Shown in pieces: positions 1-7,689 of a stretch of 32,409 nucleotides of DNA (positions within the stretch are counted from its first letter, which is position 1; every line of letters begins with the position of its first letter). Origin of the DNA: Oscillibacter sp. (lineage in GTDB: Bacteria; Bacillota; Clostridia; Oscillospirales; Oscillospiraceae); the NCBI GenBank assembly GCA_022797935.1, contig JAAWLO010000019.1, positions 1 through 32,409 of the forward strand, read 5' to 3'. The notes below the pieces were generated by a model, which did no database searches, had not been told where the DNA came from, and saw only the letters and a program-made list of their open reading frames with translations. A program made the translations under genes and the position numbers.

Positions 1-134
1 TCTCCAGGGGGAATGCTCAAGGGGGGACCGCAGTCCCCTCTTGACTAGCGGCGGAGGAAATGGAACGGAATGGATGCTGCCGCACCGCGGCAGCGGAATG
101 GAGTGGAATTTTCGACGCCGCCGCTGGCGTTGCA
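1..134. other. Left edge, non-coding, downstream of radC
   Basis: No gene is supported here. The stretch holds a GGGGAC/GTCCCC hairpin near 26-41, a CTGCCGC/GCGGCAG hairpin near 77-93, and repeated GGAATGG-like words around them. No T-run follows either stem, so a radC terminator cannot be claimed. Confidence 0.4.
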
Positions 135-824
135 TTAAAATGGAGGAATCCCACTGAAATAACCGGACTCCGAAAACGCAACAAAGTCCCCGTCTGCTAC
201 AATTATGTGGTCCGCCAGACGCACCCCAATCACTGCCAATGCCCGCTGTGCTTTATCCGTGGCCGTATGGTCATCCTCCGAAGGAAGCGCTATGCCGCTG
301 GGATGATTATGCCCTAAAACCACCGTACTCGCCGACGTCAGCAGCGCATTCTCCACTAACTGCCGGACATCCAGATTCACAGACGACACGCCGCCCAGAC
401 CCAGCCGTTTTGACGCCAAAAGCCGCCCTTTTCCATCCAGACACAACTGATACAACACTTCATTTCGTTCCCCGCGAAACAGCTCCAGAAAATACGCTCC
501 CACACTGTCTACCGATGTCAGAACAACTTCCTCTTCACACTGCTTCAGCTGGACCTTCTGCACAATCTGCGGCACCAGATTCAACAGCACCGCCGTACTT
601 TCCCCTACGCCTTTCACCTGCTCCAGCATCTTCACCGGCGCCGAGAGAACTCCTCCCAGACTGCCGAACCGGTCCATTAACGCATGGGCAACCTCATTCG
701 TATCATGCCGCGCCTGTGTATAATACAGCAGAAACTCCAGCATCTCATGCTCAGCAAATCCTTCCAGACCGTTCTTTAAAAAACGTTCTCTTATTCGTTC
801 TCTGCGGCCATCATGAACGCCCAT
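135..824 (-). CDS. radC: RadC family JAB-domain protein
   Basis: The 229-residue product has the usual RadC layout. An N-terminal helix-hairpin-helix region (KGVGES near 71-76) is followed by an MPN/JAMM-like domain with the motif GHNHPSG at 171-177 and acidic D184/D185, the predicted metal ligands. The family was named for DNA repair, but its biochemical role is unsettled; the JAMM fold suggests a metal-dependent hydrolase. The length is normal for RadC. GGGAGGA sits about 8 nt before the ATG and fixes the start. The gene is monocistronic: it has its own sigma-A-like promoter and lies downstream of the valS terminator. Confidence 0.93.
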   Translation of the reverse strand: MGVHDGRRERIRERFLKNGLEGFAEHEMLEFLLYYTQARHDTNEVAHALMDRFGSLGGVLSAPVKMLEQVKGVGESTAVLLNLVPQIVQKVQLKQCEEEVVLTSVDSVGAYFLELFRGERNEVLYQLCLDGKGRLLASKRLGLGGVSSVNLDVRQLVENALLTSASTVVLGHNHPSGIALPSEDDHTATDKAQRALAVIGVRLADHIIVADGDFVAFSESGYFSGIPPF

Positions 825-912
825 AACCCAAGTCCTCCCTGTCTATTTTCCCTGTACACCCTTACAAAAACAGAAGCGCAGAAAGGAAAATTTTCTCTAT
901 ACAATATAAAAC

Positions 913-941
913 AGAATAACACACTTCCCTTGTTTCGTCAA
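913..941 (-). promoter_or_regulatory. Sigma-A promoter of radC
   Basis: On the minus strand TTGACG (936-941) and TATTCT (913-918) are separated by exactly 17 nt. The pair points at radC, leaving a leader of about 80 nt. Confidence 0.7.
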
Positions 942-979
942 TCGCCCCTCACAACAACAAACCAAAAGAATCAGGCATA

Positions 980-1015
980 CAACAAACAGGAGCGGCAGGC
1001 CGCCCTGCCGCTCCC
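980..1015 (-). terminator. Intrinsic terminator of the valS operon
   Basis: Perfect 11-bp stem GGAGCGGCAGG/CCTGCCGCTCC with a 4-nt loop, followed on the minus strand by a T-rich tract (TGTTTGTTGT). It lies just after the valS stop. Confidence 0.85.
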
Positions 1016-1028
1016 ATTCAAAGGTAAT

Positions 1029-3680
1029 TCAGTTTCCCAACGCCTTGGCGGATTCCTCCAGCTTGGCAATCAGTTCCCGGAACTTGGCGGCCTTCTCCTT
1101 CTCAGCGTTAACCACCGCCTCCGGTGCCCGGGAGACGAATTTCTCGTTCTTCAGCTTCTGTTCCACAATGCGGAGACCATTTTCCGCCTTCTCCTTCTCC
1201 TTGGCAATGCGCTCCCGCTCCGCCGCCAGGTCCACCAGCTCGCTGAGAGGCAGATAGGCCGTGGCGTTATGGGTGACGATACTCACCTGTCCGGAAACAT
1301 CCGCCGGGGCTTCCGCCGCAAAGCACACTTCCGACGCGAACGCCAGCCGCTGGAGGAAGTGACGGCCCTGCTCGTAAGGCCCCGGCACGGCGGTGACCAG
1401 CAGCACCTCCGCCTTCTTGGACGGGGGCACGTTCATCTCCGCCCGGCGGGCCCGGATGGCCTTGATGGTATCCATGACGGCTTCCATGGCGGCCTCCTCC
1501 TGCGGGAAGCTGAGCGCCTCGCTGTATTCCGGCCACTTGGCCAGCATGAGGAATTTGTCCTCCGCTCCCGCCTGCTTGGGCAGGGCCTGGAAAATCTCCT
1601 CGGTGATGAAGGGCATGAAGGGATGCAGCAGCTTCAAAAGCTCTGCCAGCACGAAGCACAGCACATTCCGGGCAGTGTCCTTTGCCGCCTCATCCTCGCC
1701 GTTCAGACGGGTCTTGGTCAGCTCAATATACCAGTCACAGTAGGTGTCCCACAGGAAGTCGTACACCTTGGCGGAGGCCACGCCGATTTCATAGCTGTCC
1801 AGATTTTCGGTGACCTCTTTCACCAGAGTATTCAGCTTGGAGAGGACCCACTTGTCCTCCCGCTCCAGCCTGTCCGCCGCCGGGAGGGCGTAGGTCTCCA
1901 AATCCCCCAGATTCATCAGGACGAAGCGGCTGGCGTTCCAAACCTTGTTGGCGAAGTTCCGCATGGCTTCGCACTTCTCCGTGTAGAAACGCATATCGTT
2001 TCCGGGGCTGTTGCCGGTAATGAGGTTGAAGCGCAGGGCGTCCGCACCGTACTTCTCCGCCACCTCCAGGGGGTCAATGCCGTTGCCCAACGATTTGGAC
2101 ATCTTCCGGCCCTTGTCGTCCCGGACCAGGCCGTGGATGAGCACGGTATGGAAGGGGATTTTCTTCATCTGCTCACAGCCGGAGAAAATCATCCGGGAGA
2201 CCCAGAAAAAGATGATATCGTAACCGGTCACCATGACGGAGGTGGGATAGTAGAAGTCCAAATCCTCGGTCTTCTCCGGCCAGCCCAGGGTGGAGAAGGG
2301 CCACAGAGCGGAGCTGAACCAGGTGTCCAGCACGTCCGGGTCCCGGGTCAGGTGCTGGCTTCCGCATTTCCCGCACTTCGTCGGGTCCTCCCGGCTGACG
2401 TTGATGTGGCCGCACTCGTCACAATACCACGCGGGAATCTGGTGGCCCCACCAGAGCTGGCGGGAGATGCACCAATCGTGGACGTTCTCCATCCAGTTGG
2501 TGTAAGTCTTGCTGAAGCGCTCCGGGACGAACTTCACCTCGCCTTCCCGGACCACCCGCAGGGCCTCCTGAGCCAGAGGTTCCATCTTCACAAACCACTG
2601 GGCGGAGATCAGGGGCTCCACGTCGTTGTGGCAGCGGTAGCAGGTACCCACGTTGTGGCTGTAGGGTTCGGCCTTCACCAGATAGCCCTGCTCCTCCAGG
2701 TCCTTGACAATGGCCTTGCGGCACTCATAGCGGTCCATACCGTTATAAGGCCCGCCGTTTTCGTTGATCTTCCCGTCGTCGCCAATGCAGCGGATGGTCT
2801 CCAGATTGTGCCGGAGGCCCACCTCAAAGTCGTTGGGGTCATGGGCAGGCGTCATCTTCACCGCGCCGGTGCCGAAGCCCAGCTCCACGTACTCGTCCGC
2901 CACGATGGGAATCTCCCGGTTCATAATGGGCAGGATGCAGGTCTTGCCCACCAGATGCTTGAACCGCTCATCCTCCGGGTTCACGGCCACGCCGGTGTCG
3001 CCCATCATGGTCTCGGGCCGGGTGGTGGCTACCACCAGGTCGCCGGACCCGTCCGCCAGGGGATAGCGGATATACCACAGGTGGCCGGGCTTGTCCTGGT
3101 ACTCCACCTCCGCGTCCGAGAGGGCCGTGACGCAGTGGGGGCACCAATTGATGATGCGGCTGCCCTTGTAGATGAGGCCCTTGTCATAGAGCTCGCAGAA
3201 GGTCTCCCGGACAGCCTTGGAGCAGCCCTCGTCCATGGTGAAGCGGGAACGGGACCAGTCGCAGGACACGCCCATCTTCTTCTGCTGGGCCACAATGCGT
3301 CCGCCGTACTCCTCTTTCCATTTCCAAACCCGCTGAAGGAACTTTTCCCGGCCCAGGTCATAACGGGTCAGGCCCTCCTTGGTCCGGAGCTCCTCCTCTA
3401 CCTTAATCTGTGTGGCAATGCCCGCATGGTCCACACCGGGAACCCAGAGAGCCGCGTAGCCCTGCATCCGCTTGAAGCGGGTGAGAATATCCTGAAGGGT
3501 ACAGTCCAGAGCATGACCCATGTGAAGCTGGCCGGTGACGTTGGGCGGCGGCATGACAATGGAAAAGGGCTTCTTGGAGCGGTCCGGGTCCCCCTGGAAG
3601 CACCCGGCCTGTTCCCACTTTTCATAGATGCGCCCCTCCACCTGCTGGGGCTCGTACACTTTCGGCAGTTCTTTTTTCAT
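1029..3680 (-). CDS. valS: Valyl-tRNA synthetase
   Basis: Charges tRNA-Val with valine in the cytoplasm. The 883-residue length is typical of bacterial ValRS. The class I signatures are visible: PPPNVTGQLHMGH ending at residue 56 (HIGH motif as HMGH) and KMSKS at 526-530. An editing CP1 insertion lies between them (ATTRPETMMGDTG near 218-230), and the C-terminus is a lysine/glutamate-rich coiled coil of about 65 residues, as expected for ValRS. The ribosome binding site is AAAGGAG. It is the third gene after a T-box leader, behind two YcxB-like genes and 34 nt from the nearer one, so it is probably controlled by uncharged tRNA-Val. Confidence 0.98.
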   Translation of the reverse strand: MKKELPKVYEPQQVEGRIYEKWEQAGCFQGDPDRSKKPFSIVMPPPNVTGQLHMGHALDCTLQDILTRFKRMQGYAALWVPGVDHAGIATQIKVEEELRTKEGLTRYDLGREKFLQRVWKWKEEYGGRIVAQQKKMGVSCDWSRSRFTMDEGCSKAVRETFCELYDKGLIYKGSRIINWCPHCVTALSDAEVEYQDKPGHLWYIRYPLADGSGDLVVATTRPETMMGDTGVAVNPEDERFKHLVGKTCILPIMNREIPIVADEYVELGFGTGAVKMTPAHDPNDFEVGLRHNLETIRCIGDDGKINENGGPYNGMDRYECRKAIVKDLEEQGYLVKAEPYSHNVGTCYRCHNDVEPLISAQWFVKMEPLAQEALRVVREGEVKFVPERFSKTYTNWMENVHDWCISRQLWWGHQIPAWYCDECGHINVSREDPTKCGKCGSQHLTRDPDVLDTWFSSALWPFSTLGWPEKTEDLDFYYPTSVMVTGYDIIFFWVSRMIFSGCEQMKKIPFHTVLIHGLVRDDKGRKMSKSLGNGIDPLEVAEKYGADALRFNLITGNSPGNDMRFYTEKCEAMRNFANKVWNASRFVLMNLGDLETYALPAADRLEREDKWVLSKLNTLVKEVTENLDSYEIGVASAKVYDFLWDTYCDWYIELTKTRLNGEDEAAKDTARNVLCFVLAELLKLLHPFMPFITEEIFQALPKQAGAEDKFLMLAKWPEYSEALSFPQEEAAMEAVMDTIKAIRARRAEMNVPPSKKAEVLLVTAVPGPYEQGRHFLQRLAFASEVCFAAEAPADVSGQVSIVTHNATAYLPLSELVDLAAERERIAKEKEKAENGLRIVEQKLKNEKFVSRAPEAVVNAEKEKAAKFRELIAKLEESAKALGN

Positions 3681-3714
3681 GTTGATTCTCCTTTATGATG
3701 ATTATATCCTGTAT

Positions 3715-4335
3715 TTATTTTCCGATTTTCTCCCGAATGTATGGAAGAAATTCCTCCGGATTCCCTTGCGTCAGGTCCTTCTTCTGCAGCAGCAGGGCCC
3801 GCGCCTCGTCGTAGACCACCAGCCAGGCGTGTTCCGATTCCAGCACAGCCTGCATTCCGGCGTAGGGCACCGGCGTTCCCTGCTCCTCCCCCCGGGACGT
3901 GGACTGTCCCTGCTGGTCAAAGCGCAGCCGGACTCCGGTCCAGTCCAGGTTCCGCATCCGGGCCAGCTTTTCTTCTGCGGCGCCCCTGGCCAGAGAGGCC
4001 GGCGGTCTCCGTCCCCGAAGGCACAGGCTCCACAGGCCCCAGGCAATCGCCAGAGCCCCCGCCCCAATCAGACCGGGAACCCGGGGCTCCATCAGCCCGG
4101 GAACCAGGGCAAAAACCCCCAGTGCAAGCAGGATCCCGCCGTATACCCGGTGACGCCTCCGGCGCTTTTCCCGGCCCGTTCCCTTGGCGGCGTAAGCGCT
4201 GAGGCCGTCCGTCACCTTCCAGAGCCCCGGCAGGGCCCTCCGGCTCCGGGCCTCCAGCAGCTGCTCCAGCAGCGCTTCCGTCTCCCGGTCCAAAGCGGGG
4301 TCGTCATAGGCGCTCAGCTGAAAAACAAATTCCAT
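3715..4335 (-). CDS. YcxB-like membrane protein (second copy)
   Basis: A 206-residue protein of unknown function. It has a soluble N-terminal part, two adjacent hydrophobic segments at about 65-105 (VYGGILLALGVFALVPG and the following IGAGALAIAWGLWSL), then a C-terminal cytoplasmic domain with the YcxB-like pattern: a glutamine/glycine-rich strand, then LLLQKKDLTQGNPEEFLPYI at the end. It is a paralogue of the next gene upstream; both start MEF and share the ALLLQKK / AFILRKN plus TQG-P-E ending. AAAGGAGG precedes the ATG. It lies 11 nt after its paralogue and 34 nt before valS, so the three probably form one transcript. The YcxB assignment is from pattern recognition; no role is known. Confidence 0.75.
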   Translation of the reverse strand: MEFVFQLSAYDDPALDRETEALLEQLLEARSRRALPGLWKVTDGLSAYAAKGTGREKRRRRHRVYGGILLALGVFALVPGLMEPRVPGLIGAGALAIAWGLWSLCLRGRRPPASLARGAAEEKLARMRNLDWTGVRLRFDQQGQSTSRGEEQGTPVPYAGMQAVLESEHAWLVVYDEARALLLQKKDLTQGNPEEFLPYIREKIGK

Positions 4336-4346
4336 CCGCCCCTCCT

Positions 4347-4886
4347 TTATCCGACCGGCTCCACCGGCTTCCCGGTCCGCGCGGTCCAGCAGGCGGGCAG
4401 GTCCTCCGGCCTGCCCTGCGTAAAAGCGTTCTTCCGCAGAATGAAGGCTCCGTTTCCAGGGCGGACCAAGTAAAAGCGCTCCCCGTCCTCCCAGAGGGCC
4501 TCCAGGGCGTCGTAGTCGTAGCGGTGGTCGCTCTTGCTGTCGTGAATCCAGACGCCGTCCTCCGTGAAGCAGCAGTTGTACAACTCACCGCTGGCCTGAT
4601 ACTTCTTCCAGACCCGCTTCGCCCACCGGGAGGAGGACTGCGGCCGGCTGAGCCAGTACCAGGAGTACAGCAGCATCAGCCCCAGGATGATTTCCAGACC
4701 GCCCATCAGCCAGGACATCCAGACCGCGGTCAGCAGGCCTATGGCCAGGAAAAACAGGCCCAGATTCCGGTGCACCCTGGGGGAGGCCCGCTTCTGCCCG
4801 GGCTTCCCAGGCTGTTTCTGATAGAAGGCCTTCCAGTAGGCGTCCAAATCCTCCAGGCTGTAATCCAGCTTGATATCAAATTCCAA
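4347..4886 (-). CDS. YcxB-like membrane protein (first copy, TTG start)
   Basis: I place the start at a TTG codon (4886-4884). It lies 9 nt after AAAGGAG and gives MEFDIKLDYSLED, which matches the MEF start of the downstream paralogue. A longer reading upstream would run back through the T-box terminator and is rejected. The 179-residue product has two hydrophobic segments at about 40-80 (LGLFFLAIGLLTAVWMS and IILGLMLLYSWYWLS) and a C-terminal YcxB-like domain ending AFILRKNAFTQGRPEDLPAC. It is the first gene after the T-box leader. Its function is unknown, and sharing tRNA-responsive control with valS is the only contextual clue. Confidence 0.75.
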   Translation of the reverse strand: MEFDIKLDYSLEDLDAYWKAFYQKQPGKPGQKRASPRVHRNLGLFFLAIGLLTAVWMSWLMGGLEIILGLMLLYSWYWLSRPQSSSRWAKRVWKKYQASGELYNCCFTEDGVWIHDSKSDHRYDYDALEALWEDGERFYLVRPGNGAFILRKNAFTQGRPEDLPACWTARTGKPVEPVG

Positions 4887-4914
4887 ACCCCCACGCTCCT
4901 TTCTCCGCCTTTCC

Positions 4915-4952
4915 AAAAAAGAAAACCGCCCCAAGCCTCCTGGCTCAGGGCG
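4915..4952 (-). terminator. T-box regulatory terminator
   Basis: On the minus strand CGCCC-tg-AGCC pairs with GGCT-tg-GGGCG around an AGGA loop. GTTTTCTTTTTT follows directly. It lies just past the T-box antiterminator and before the first YcxB-like gene. Confidence 0.9.
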
Positions 4953-5187
4953 AACAAGGTCCGCGGTACCACCTGATTTCGCGCCCTCCCTGCGGAAGGC
5001 ACGCACTCTCGGGCGCTTTCACGCCCTTCCCCGATAACGGAGGGAACACCGTCGCCGCCTACTTCCCTTCAGCCGCGCCGCTCCGGGACGACTTCCCCGG
5101 CAGCCTCCCAGGAGCTTGCACCAACCGCTCCCTCTCTTCGCGTCCGCCTGCCGGATACTGCTTCCCATCCTCGCTGGTTTTCATATG
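4915..5187 (-). ncRNA. T-box leader riboswitch, probable Val specifier
   Basis: The minus-strand transcript has the recognised T-box parts in order. First comes a stem I base with GAGGATGGGAAGCAGTA near 5173-5157. Then the AGAGAGGGAGCGGTTGGTGC apical region near 5137-5118, and the specifier side GGGGAAGTCGTCCC near 5098-5085. CCGTTATCGGG follows near 5040-5030, then the T-box proper AGGTGGTACCGCGGACCT near 4974-4957, and finally the terminator. The trinucleotide in the specifier position reads GUC (5092-5090), a valine codon, which fits valS downstream. The specifier choice is by eye, not from a covariance model. Confidence 0.92.
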
Positions 5188-5193
5188 CGGGAT

Positions 5194-5222
5194 ATTATAC
5201 CGTATCCGCTGGGTGTTGTCAA
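5194..5222 (-). promoter_or_regulatory. Consensus sigma-A promoter of the T-box operon
   Basis: Perfect TTGACA (5217-5222), a 17-nt spacer and TATAAT (5194-5199) on the minus strand. The -35 begins 4 nt after the sigE stop, so sigE and the T-box operon abut. Confidence 0.93.
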
Positions 5223-5225
5223 GCC

Positions 5226-5927
5226 TCAGCTCATCCGCAGAATTTCCTTTTTCAGCCGGCTGATGATGCGCTTCTCCAGCCGGGAGATGTAGGACTGGGA
5301 GATGCCCAGCCGGTCCGCCACCTCCTTCTGCGTCTGTTCCTGTCCGCCTCCCAGGCCGAAGCGCAGCGTGATGATCTCCCGCTCCCGGGGGGAGAGGGTT
5401 CGGATGGCAGCCGCCAGCAGGCTCCGGTCCACGTCCTCTTCAATAGGGCGCATGACCACGTCTTCGTCGGTGCCCAGCACGTCGCTGAGCAGCAGCTCGT
5501 TGCCGTCCCAATCGGTGTTCAGGGGCTCGTCGAAGGAAACCTCCCCTTTCCGGTTGGCATTTTTCCGAAGATACATGAGGATTTCATTCTCGATGCAGCG
5601 GGAGGCATAGGTAGCCAGCTTGATGTTCTTGTCCGTCCGGTAGGTCCCCACCGCTTTAATCAGGCCAATGGCGCCAATGGAAATCAGGTCCTCAATGTTG
5701 ATGCCCGTGTTCTCAAACCGTTTGGCAATATAAACCACCAGCCGCAGATTGTGTTCAATCAGCTCCTGCCGGGCCGCCTCGTCCAGATTGCCCAGCAGTT
5801 CTGCCTCCCGCTCCCGGCTCAGGGGTGGGGGAAGCGTGTCGCTGCCGCCTATGTAGTGGACGCCCCCGGCCTCTGGCCACAGGCCCAGCCGGACCAGCAG
5901 CCTTTGCAGCCCGCGTAAGATGTTCAT
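5226..5927 (-). CDS. sigE: Sporulation sigma factor SigE (pro-sigma-E)
   Basis: Mother-cell sigma factor of early sporulation. The 233-residue product has region 2 ([30 protein letters not shown]) and a region 4 helix-turn-helix ([20 protein letters not shown]). The N-terminus carries a pro-sequence ending [14 protein letters not shown]. In B. subtilis pro-sigma-E, SpoIIGA cleaves at the equivalent tyrosine-isoleucine junction, which here is residues 25/26. I chose the ATG at 5927 because GGGAGGA lies 6-7 nt upstream; an in-frame GTG seven codons earlier has no such site. spoIIGA is directly upstream and its reading frame runs well into sigE. Confidence 0.96.
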   Translation of the reverse strand: MNILRGLQRLLVRLGLWPEAGGVHYIGGSDTLPPPLSREREAELLGNLDEAARQELIEHNLRLVVYIAKRFENTGINIEDLISIGAIGLIKAVGTYRTDKNIKLATYASRCIENEILMYLRKNANRKGEVSFDEPLNTDWDGNELLLSDVLGTDEDVVMRPIEEDVDRSLLAAAIRTLSPREREIITLRFGLGGGQEQTQKEVADRLGISQSYISRLEKRIISRLKKEILRMS

Positions 5928-6795
5928 GTGCCTTCCTCCCTTTTTCACCGCCCCACAGCGCCGAGCAGTCCGCCCCCAGGGTTGTGGGGGACAGGGCCGC
6001 CGTCAGCCCCGGATAACGAACGCCGCCAACTTCCGTCCAGTCTGTCCGCACCGTCAGCAGCAGGCCCTGGCTGACCCCCACTGCCCGGTATGGAATCAGC
6101 CGGGGCCGCAGCTCCGGCGCGGCCAGCCGCAGAGGCTCCAGCAGATTTTCCGGCCCGCGCAGGCCCTCCGGCGTCAGCAGCCGCGCCGCCGCAGGAGGCA
6201 GAATGCTGTTCAGCGCCCCGGGGGCGGTCACCAGTATAGGTCTTCCGTCAGCCTCCCGGACACTGTTTCCACTGTCCCACAGCGCGGTCAGCTCCACCGT
6301 TCGCCCGCAGGCCCGCACCCGCACAGTCAGCAGCTCTCCCCGGACGCCATGGCCAGCCATTCCCCGGAACACCACCGACAGCACCACATAGGCCGCCGTT
6401 CCGGCCACCACCAGGACCCTTCCATTCACATTGGTATAAAAAACGCCGTTAATCACTGGCATACAGCCTCCGGCCAGCAGTCCCAGGCCCAGAACACAGC
6501 CCGCCATAGCGCAGGAGACAGCGAAGAACAGGAGAATCAGCCGCAGAAGCTTCTCCTCCCCGCCATAGGCCGTCAGGCCCATCAGCACACCCGCCGCCAG
6601 CTTAACCGGTGTTTGGGCGAGAAACCCCCACCCCGGCAGGAATACCGCCGCCGCGTAAGCGCCTCCCAGGAGGGCGGCCAGAAAACAGCGGCCCCTTCGC
6701 AGAGGCAGGCCCGCCAGCCGGGCGGCAGCCAGGAGCAGGAGGTAATCCATCAGCCCGTTCAAGAAAAAAACGCTGTCTATGTAAATTACCGTCAC
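5755..6795 (-). CDS. spoIIGA: Sporulation sigma-E processing peptidase SpoIIGA
   Basis: Membrane aspartic protease that activates pro-sigma-E at the sporulation septum. Five hydrophobic segments fill residues 1-145. A soluble catalytic half follows, with DSGN at 174-177 carrying the catalytic Asp. The translation start is a GTG (6795) preceded by GGAGGAGGGGAAG. Family-like sequence ends near residue 283 ([17 protein letters not shown]); the remaining 63 residues are low-complexity G/R/A, nearly all in an out-of-frame overlap of 173 nt with sigE. A TGA in a third frame at 5947-5945 lies exactly where the family-like sequence stops, so the tail may reflect a 1-nt indel or sequencing error rather than a real extension. 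Confidence 0.88.
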   Translation of the reverse strand: MTVIYIDSVFFLNGLMDYLLLLAAARLAGLPLRRGRCFLAALLGGAYAAAVFLPGWGFLAQTPVKLAAGVLMGLTAYGGEEKLLRLILLFFAVSCAMAGCVLGLGLLAGGCMPVINGVFYTNVNGRVLVVAGTAAYVVLSVVFRGMAGHGVRGELLTVRVRACGRTVELTALWDSGNSVREADGRPILVTAPGALNSILPPAAARLLTPEGLRGPENLLEPLRLAAPELRPRLIPYRAVGVSQGLLLTVRTDWTEVGGVRYPGLTAALSPTTLGADCSALWGGEKGRKAHEHLTRAAKAAGPAGPVARGRGRPLHRRQRHASPTPEPGAGGRTAGQSGRGGPAGAD

Positions 6796-6853
6796 GCAGC
6801 TTCCCCTCCTCCGGAACCGGCCTCCCGGGGAACCGGACTTCCCCTGATCTAGT

Positions 6854-7033
6854 CAACGCGGTTGAAAAGGAGTCGCAACTCCTTTTCAACCGGCGGACCA
6901 GGGGTCCGCCGATACGCGGAGCGCATTTGCGTTTCCTAGGAAGCCATGCGCAGGCAGCCGCTTTGCGGCTCGAACTGCCGCCTCAGCGGCGGTTCGTTGA
7001 AAAGAATCCATAGGATTCTTTTCAACTGCGTTG
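6854..7033. repeat. 180-bp multi-hairpin element with terminal inverted repeats (copy 1)
   Basis: The ends CAACGCGGTTGAAAAG and CTTTTCAACTGCGTTG are inverted repeats matching at 15 of 16 positions. Inside are five successive hairpins: GTTGAAAAGGAGT/ACTCCTTTTCAAC, GCGGACC/GGTCCGC, AGCCGC/GCGGCT, AACTGCCGC/GCGGCGGTT and GTTGAAAAGAATCC/GGATTCTTTTCAAC. The left 100 bp recur at 13279-13376 with about 90% identity. No transposase is encoded, so it resembles a MITE or a REP-like element. It lies in the presumed leader of spoIIGA. No clear target-site duplication was seen. Confidence 0.8.
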
Positions 7034-7046
7034 GCTATCTGATTTG

Positions 7047-7081
7047 ATTATAGGACAGGAGCGGAAAAAATACGGTCGCAA
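7047..7081 (-). promoter_or_regulatory. Candidate spoIIGA-sigE promoter with a long spacer
   Basis: Minus-strand TATAAT (7047-7052) lies 23 nt from TTGCGA (7076-7081). The B. subtilis spoIIG promoter is known to have an unusually long, 22-bp spacer and to need Spo0A. No convincing 0A box was found, so this is a suggestion only. The predicted leader would be about 245 nt and contain the 180-bp element. Confidence 0.35.
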
Positions 7082-7121
7082 TTTGGATTCCGGAAATGGT
7101 CGGTTCTTCTGGTGGAAACGC

Positions 7122-7151
7122 AAAAAAGGACGGCAGTAGTACTGCCGCCCT
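7122..7151 (-). terminator. Terminator after the S1-domain gene
   Basis: Minus-strand stem AGGGCGGCAGT/ACTGCCGTCC with a short loop, followed by TTTTTT. It ends the yabM-to-yabR block and separates it from spoIIGA. Confidence 0.88.
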
Positions 7152-7172
7152 GAACCTTTAAAATCTGGAAGC

Positions 7173-7631
7173 TTACCGCCGTCTCCGGCCGCCGCCCCGT
7201 TTTCCGTCCATACTCCGGTTCAAATCCGCCATCTTCCCCTCAGAGGAGGAGAGAAACTGTTTGAGCTTGTCCTCGAAAGCCTGATCCCCCGACGGCGGCA
7301 AGGGGGCGCTTTTCGCGCCTCGTCCCCGAACAGGCGGCGGCGCGGGACGGCTGGGAGCAGCCGCCTGAGCCGGGCGGGACGTGCGGGGCCGTTCCTGCGG
7401 AGGCTGGGCCCGTTTAATCGAGAGATTGACCCGCCCGTTCTCCGCCGACAGGACCAGAACCTTCACCTCCTGGCCCACCTGGAGAAAATCATGTACATCC
7501 TCTACAAAAGTATTGGCGATTTCCGAGATATGTACCAGCCCGGAACCGCCCTCTGCCAACGCCACGAAGGCGCCGAATTTGGTAATACTGGTGACCTTTC
7601 CTTCCAAAATCCTCCCTGCCTGAAGCTCCAT
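7173..7631 (-). CDS. yabR: S1-domain RNA-binding protein, YabR-like
   Basis: A 152-residue protein with one S1 RNA-binding domain at about 1-75 (GRILEGKVTSITKFGAFVAL, GLVHISEIA, GQEVKVLVL, GRVNLSIK). A proline/arginine/alanine-rich linker follows, then a basic C-terminus ending GGGRRRR. B. subtilis YabR is an S1 protein in the same place after divIC; related proteins bind ribosomes or RNA. I start at MELQAGRILEG (7631), where family homology begins. AAGGAG lies about 14 nt upstream, slightly far; an in-frame start 19 codons earlier would overlap divIC by about 1 nt and adds no family sequence. Confidence 0.88.
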   Translation of the reverse strand: MELQAGRILEGKVTSITKFGAFVALAEGGSGLVHISEIANTFVEDVHDFLQVGQEVKVLVLSAENGRVNLSIKRAQPPQERPRTSRPAQAAAPSRPAPPPVRGRGAKSAPLPPSGDQAFEDKLKQFLSSSEGKMADLNRSMDGKRGGGRRRR

Positions 7632-7689
7632 ACGGTTTTCTGTTTCTCCTTTTCCATGATTTTGCGTTTTCACGCTGCGGGGCGGCAAG

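Noticed and set aside
60-317. Short plus-strand open frame at the left edge
   Set aside because: More than half overlaps the 3' end of radC, and the GGAGGAA before its ATG is too close. The start region is a low-complexity GGAATGG tract.
813-3698. 961-residue open frame on the plus strand opposite valS
   Set aside because: It is the antisense shadow of valS in GC-rich DNA. It is histidine/leucine/glycine-rich without domain signals, and valS on the other strand has all its motifs.
6602-6889. Two minus-strand open frames that share the start MKRSCDSFSTAL (this one and the extension up to 13314)
   Set aside because: The shared residues are a translation of the repeat element. At 13314 the frame merely runs into the real start at 13251; at 6889 it is out of frame with spoIIGA.
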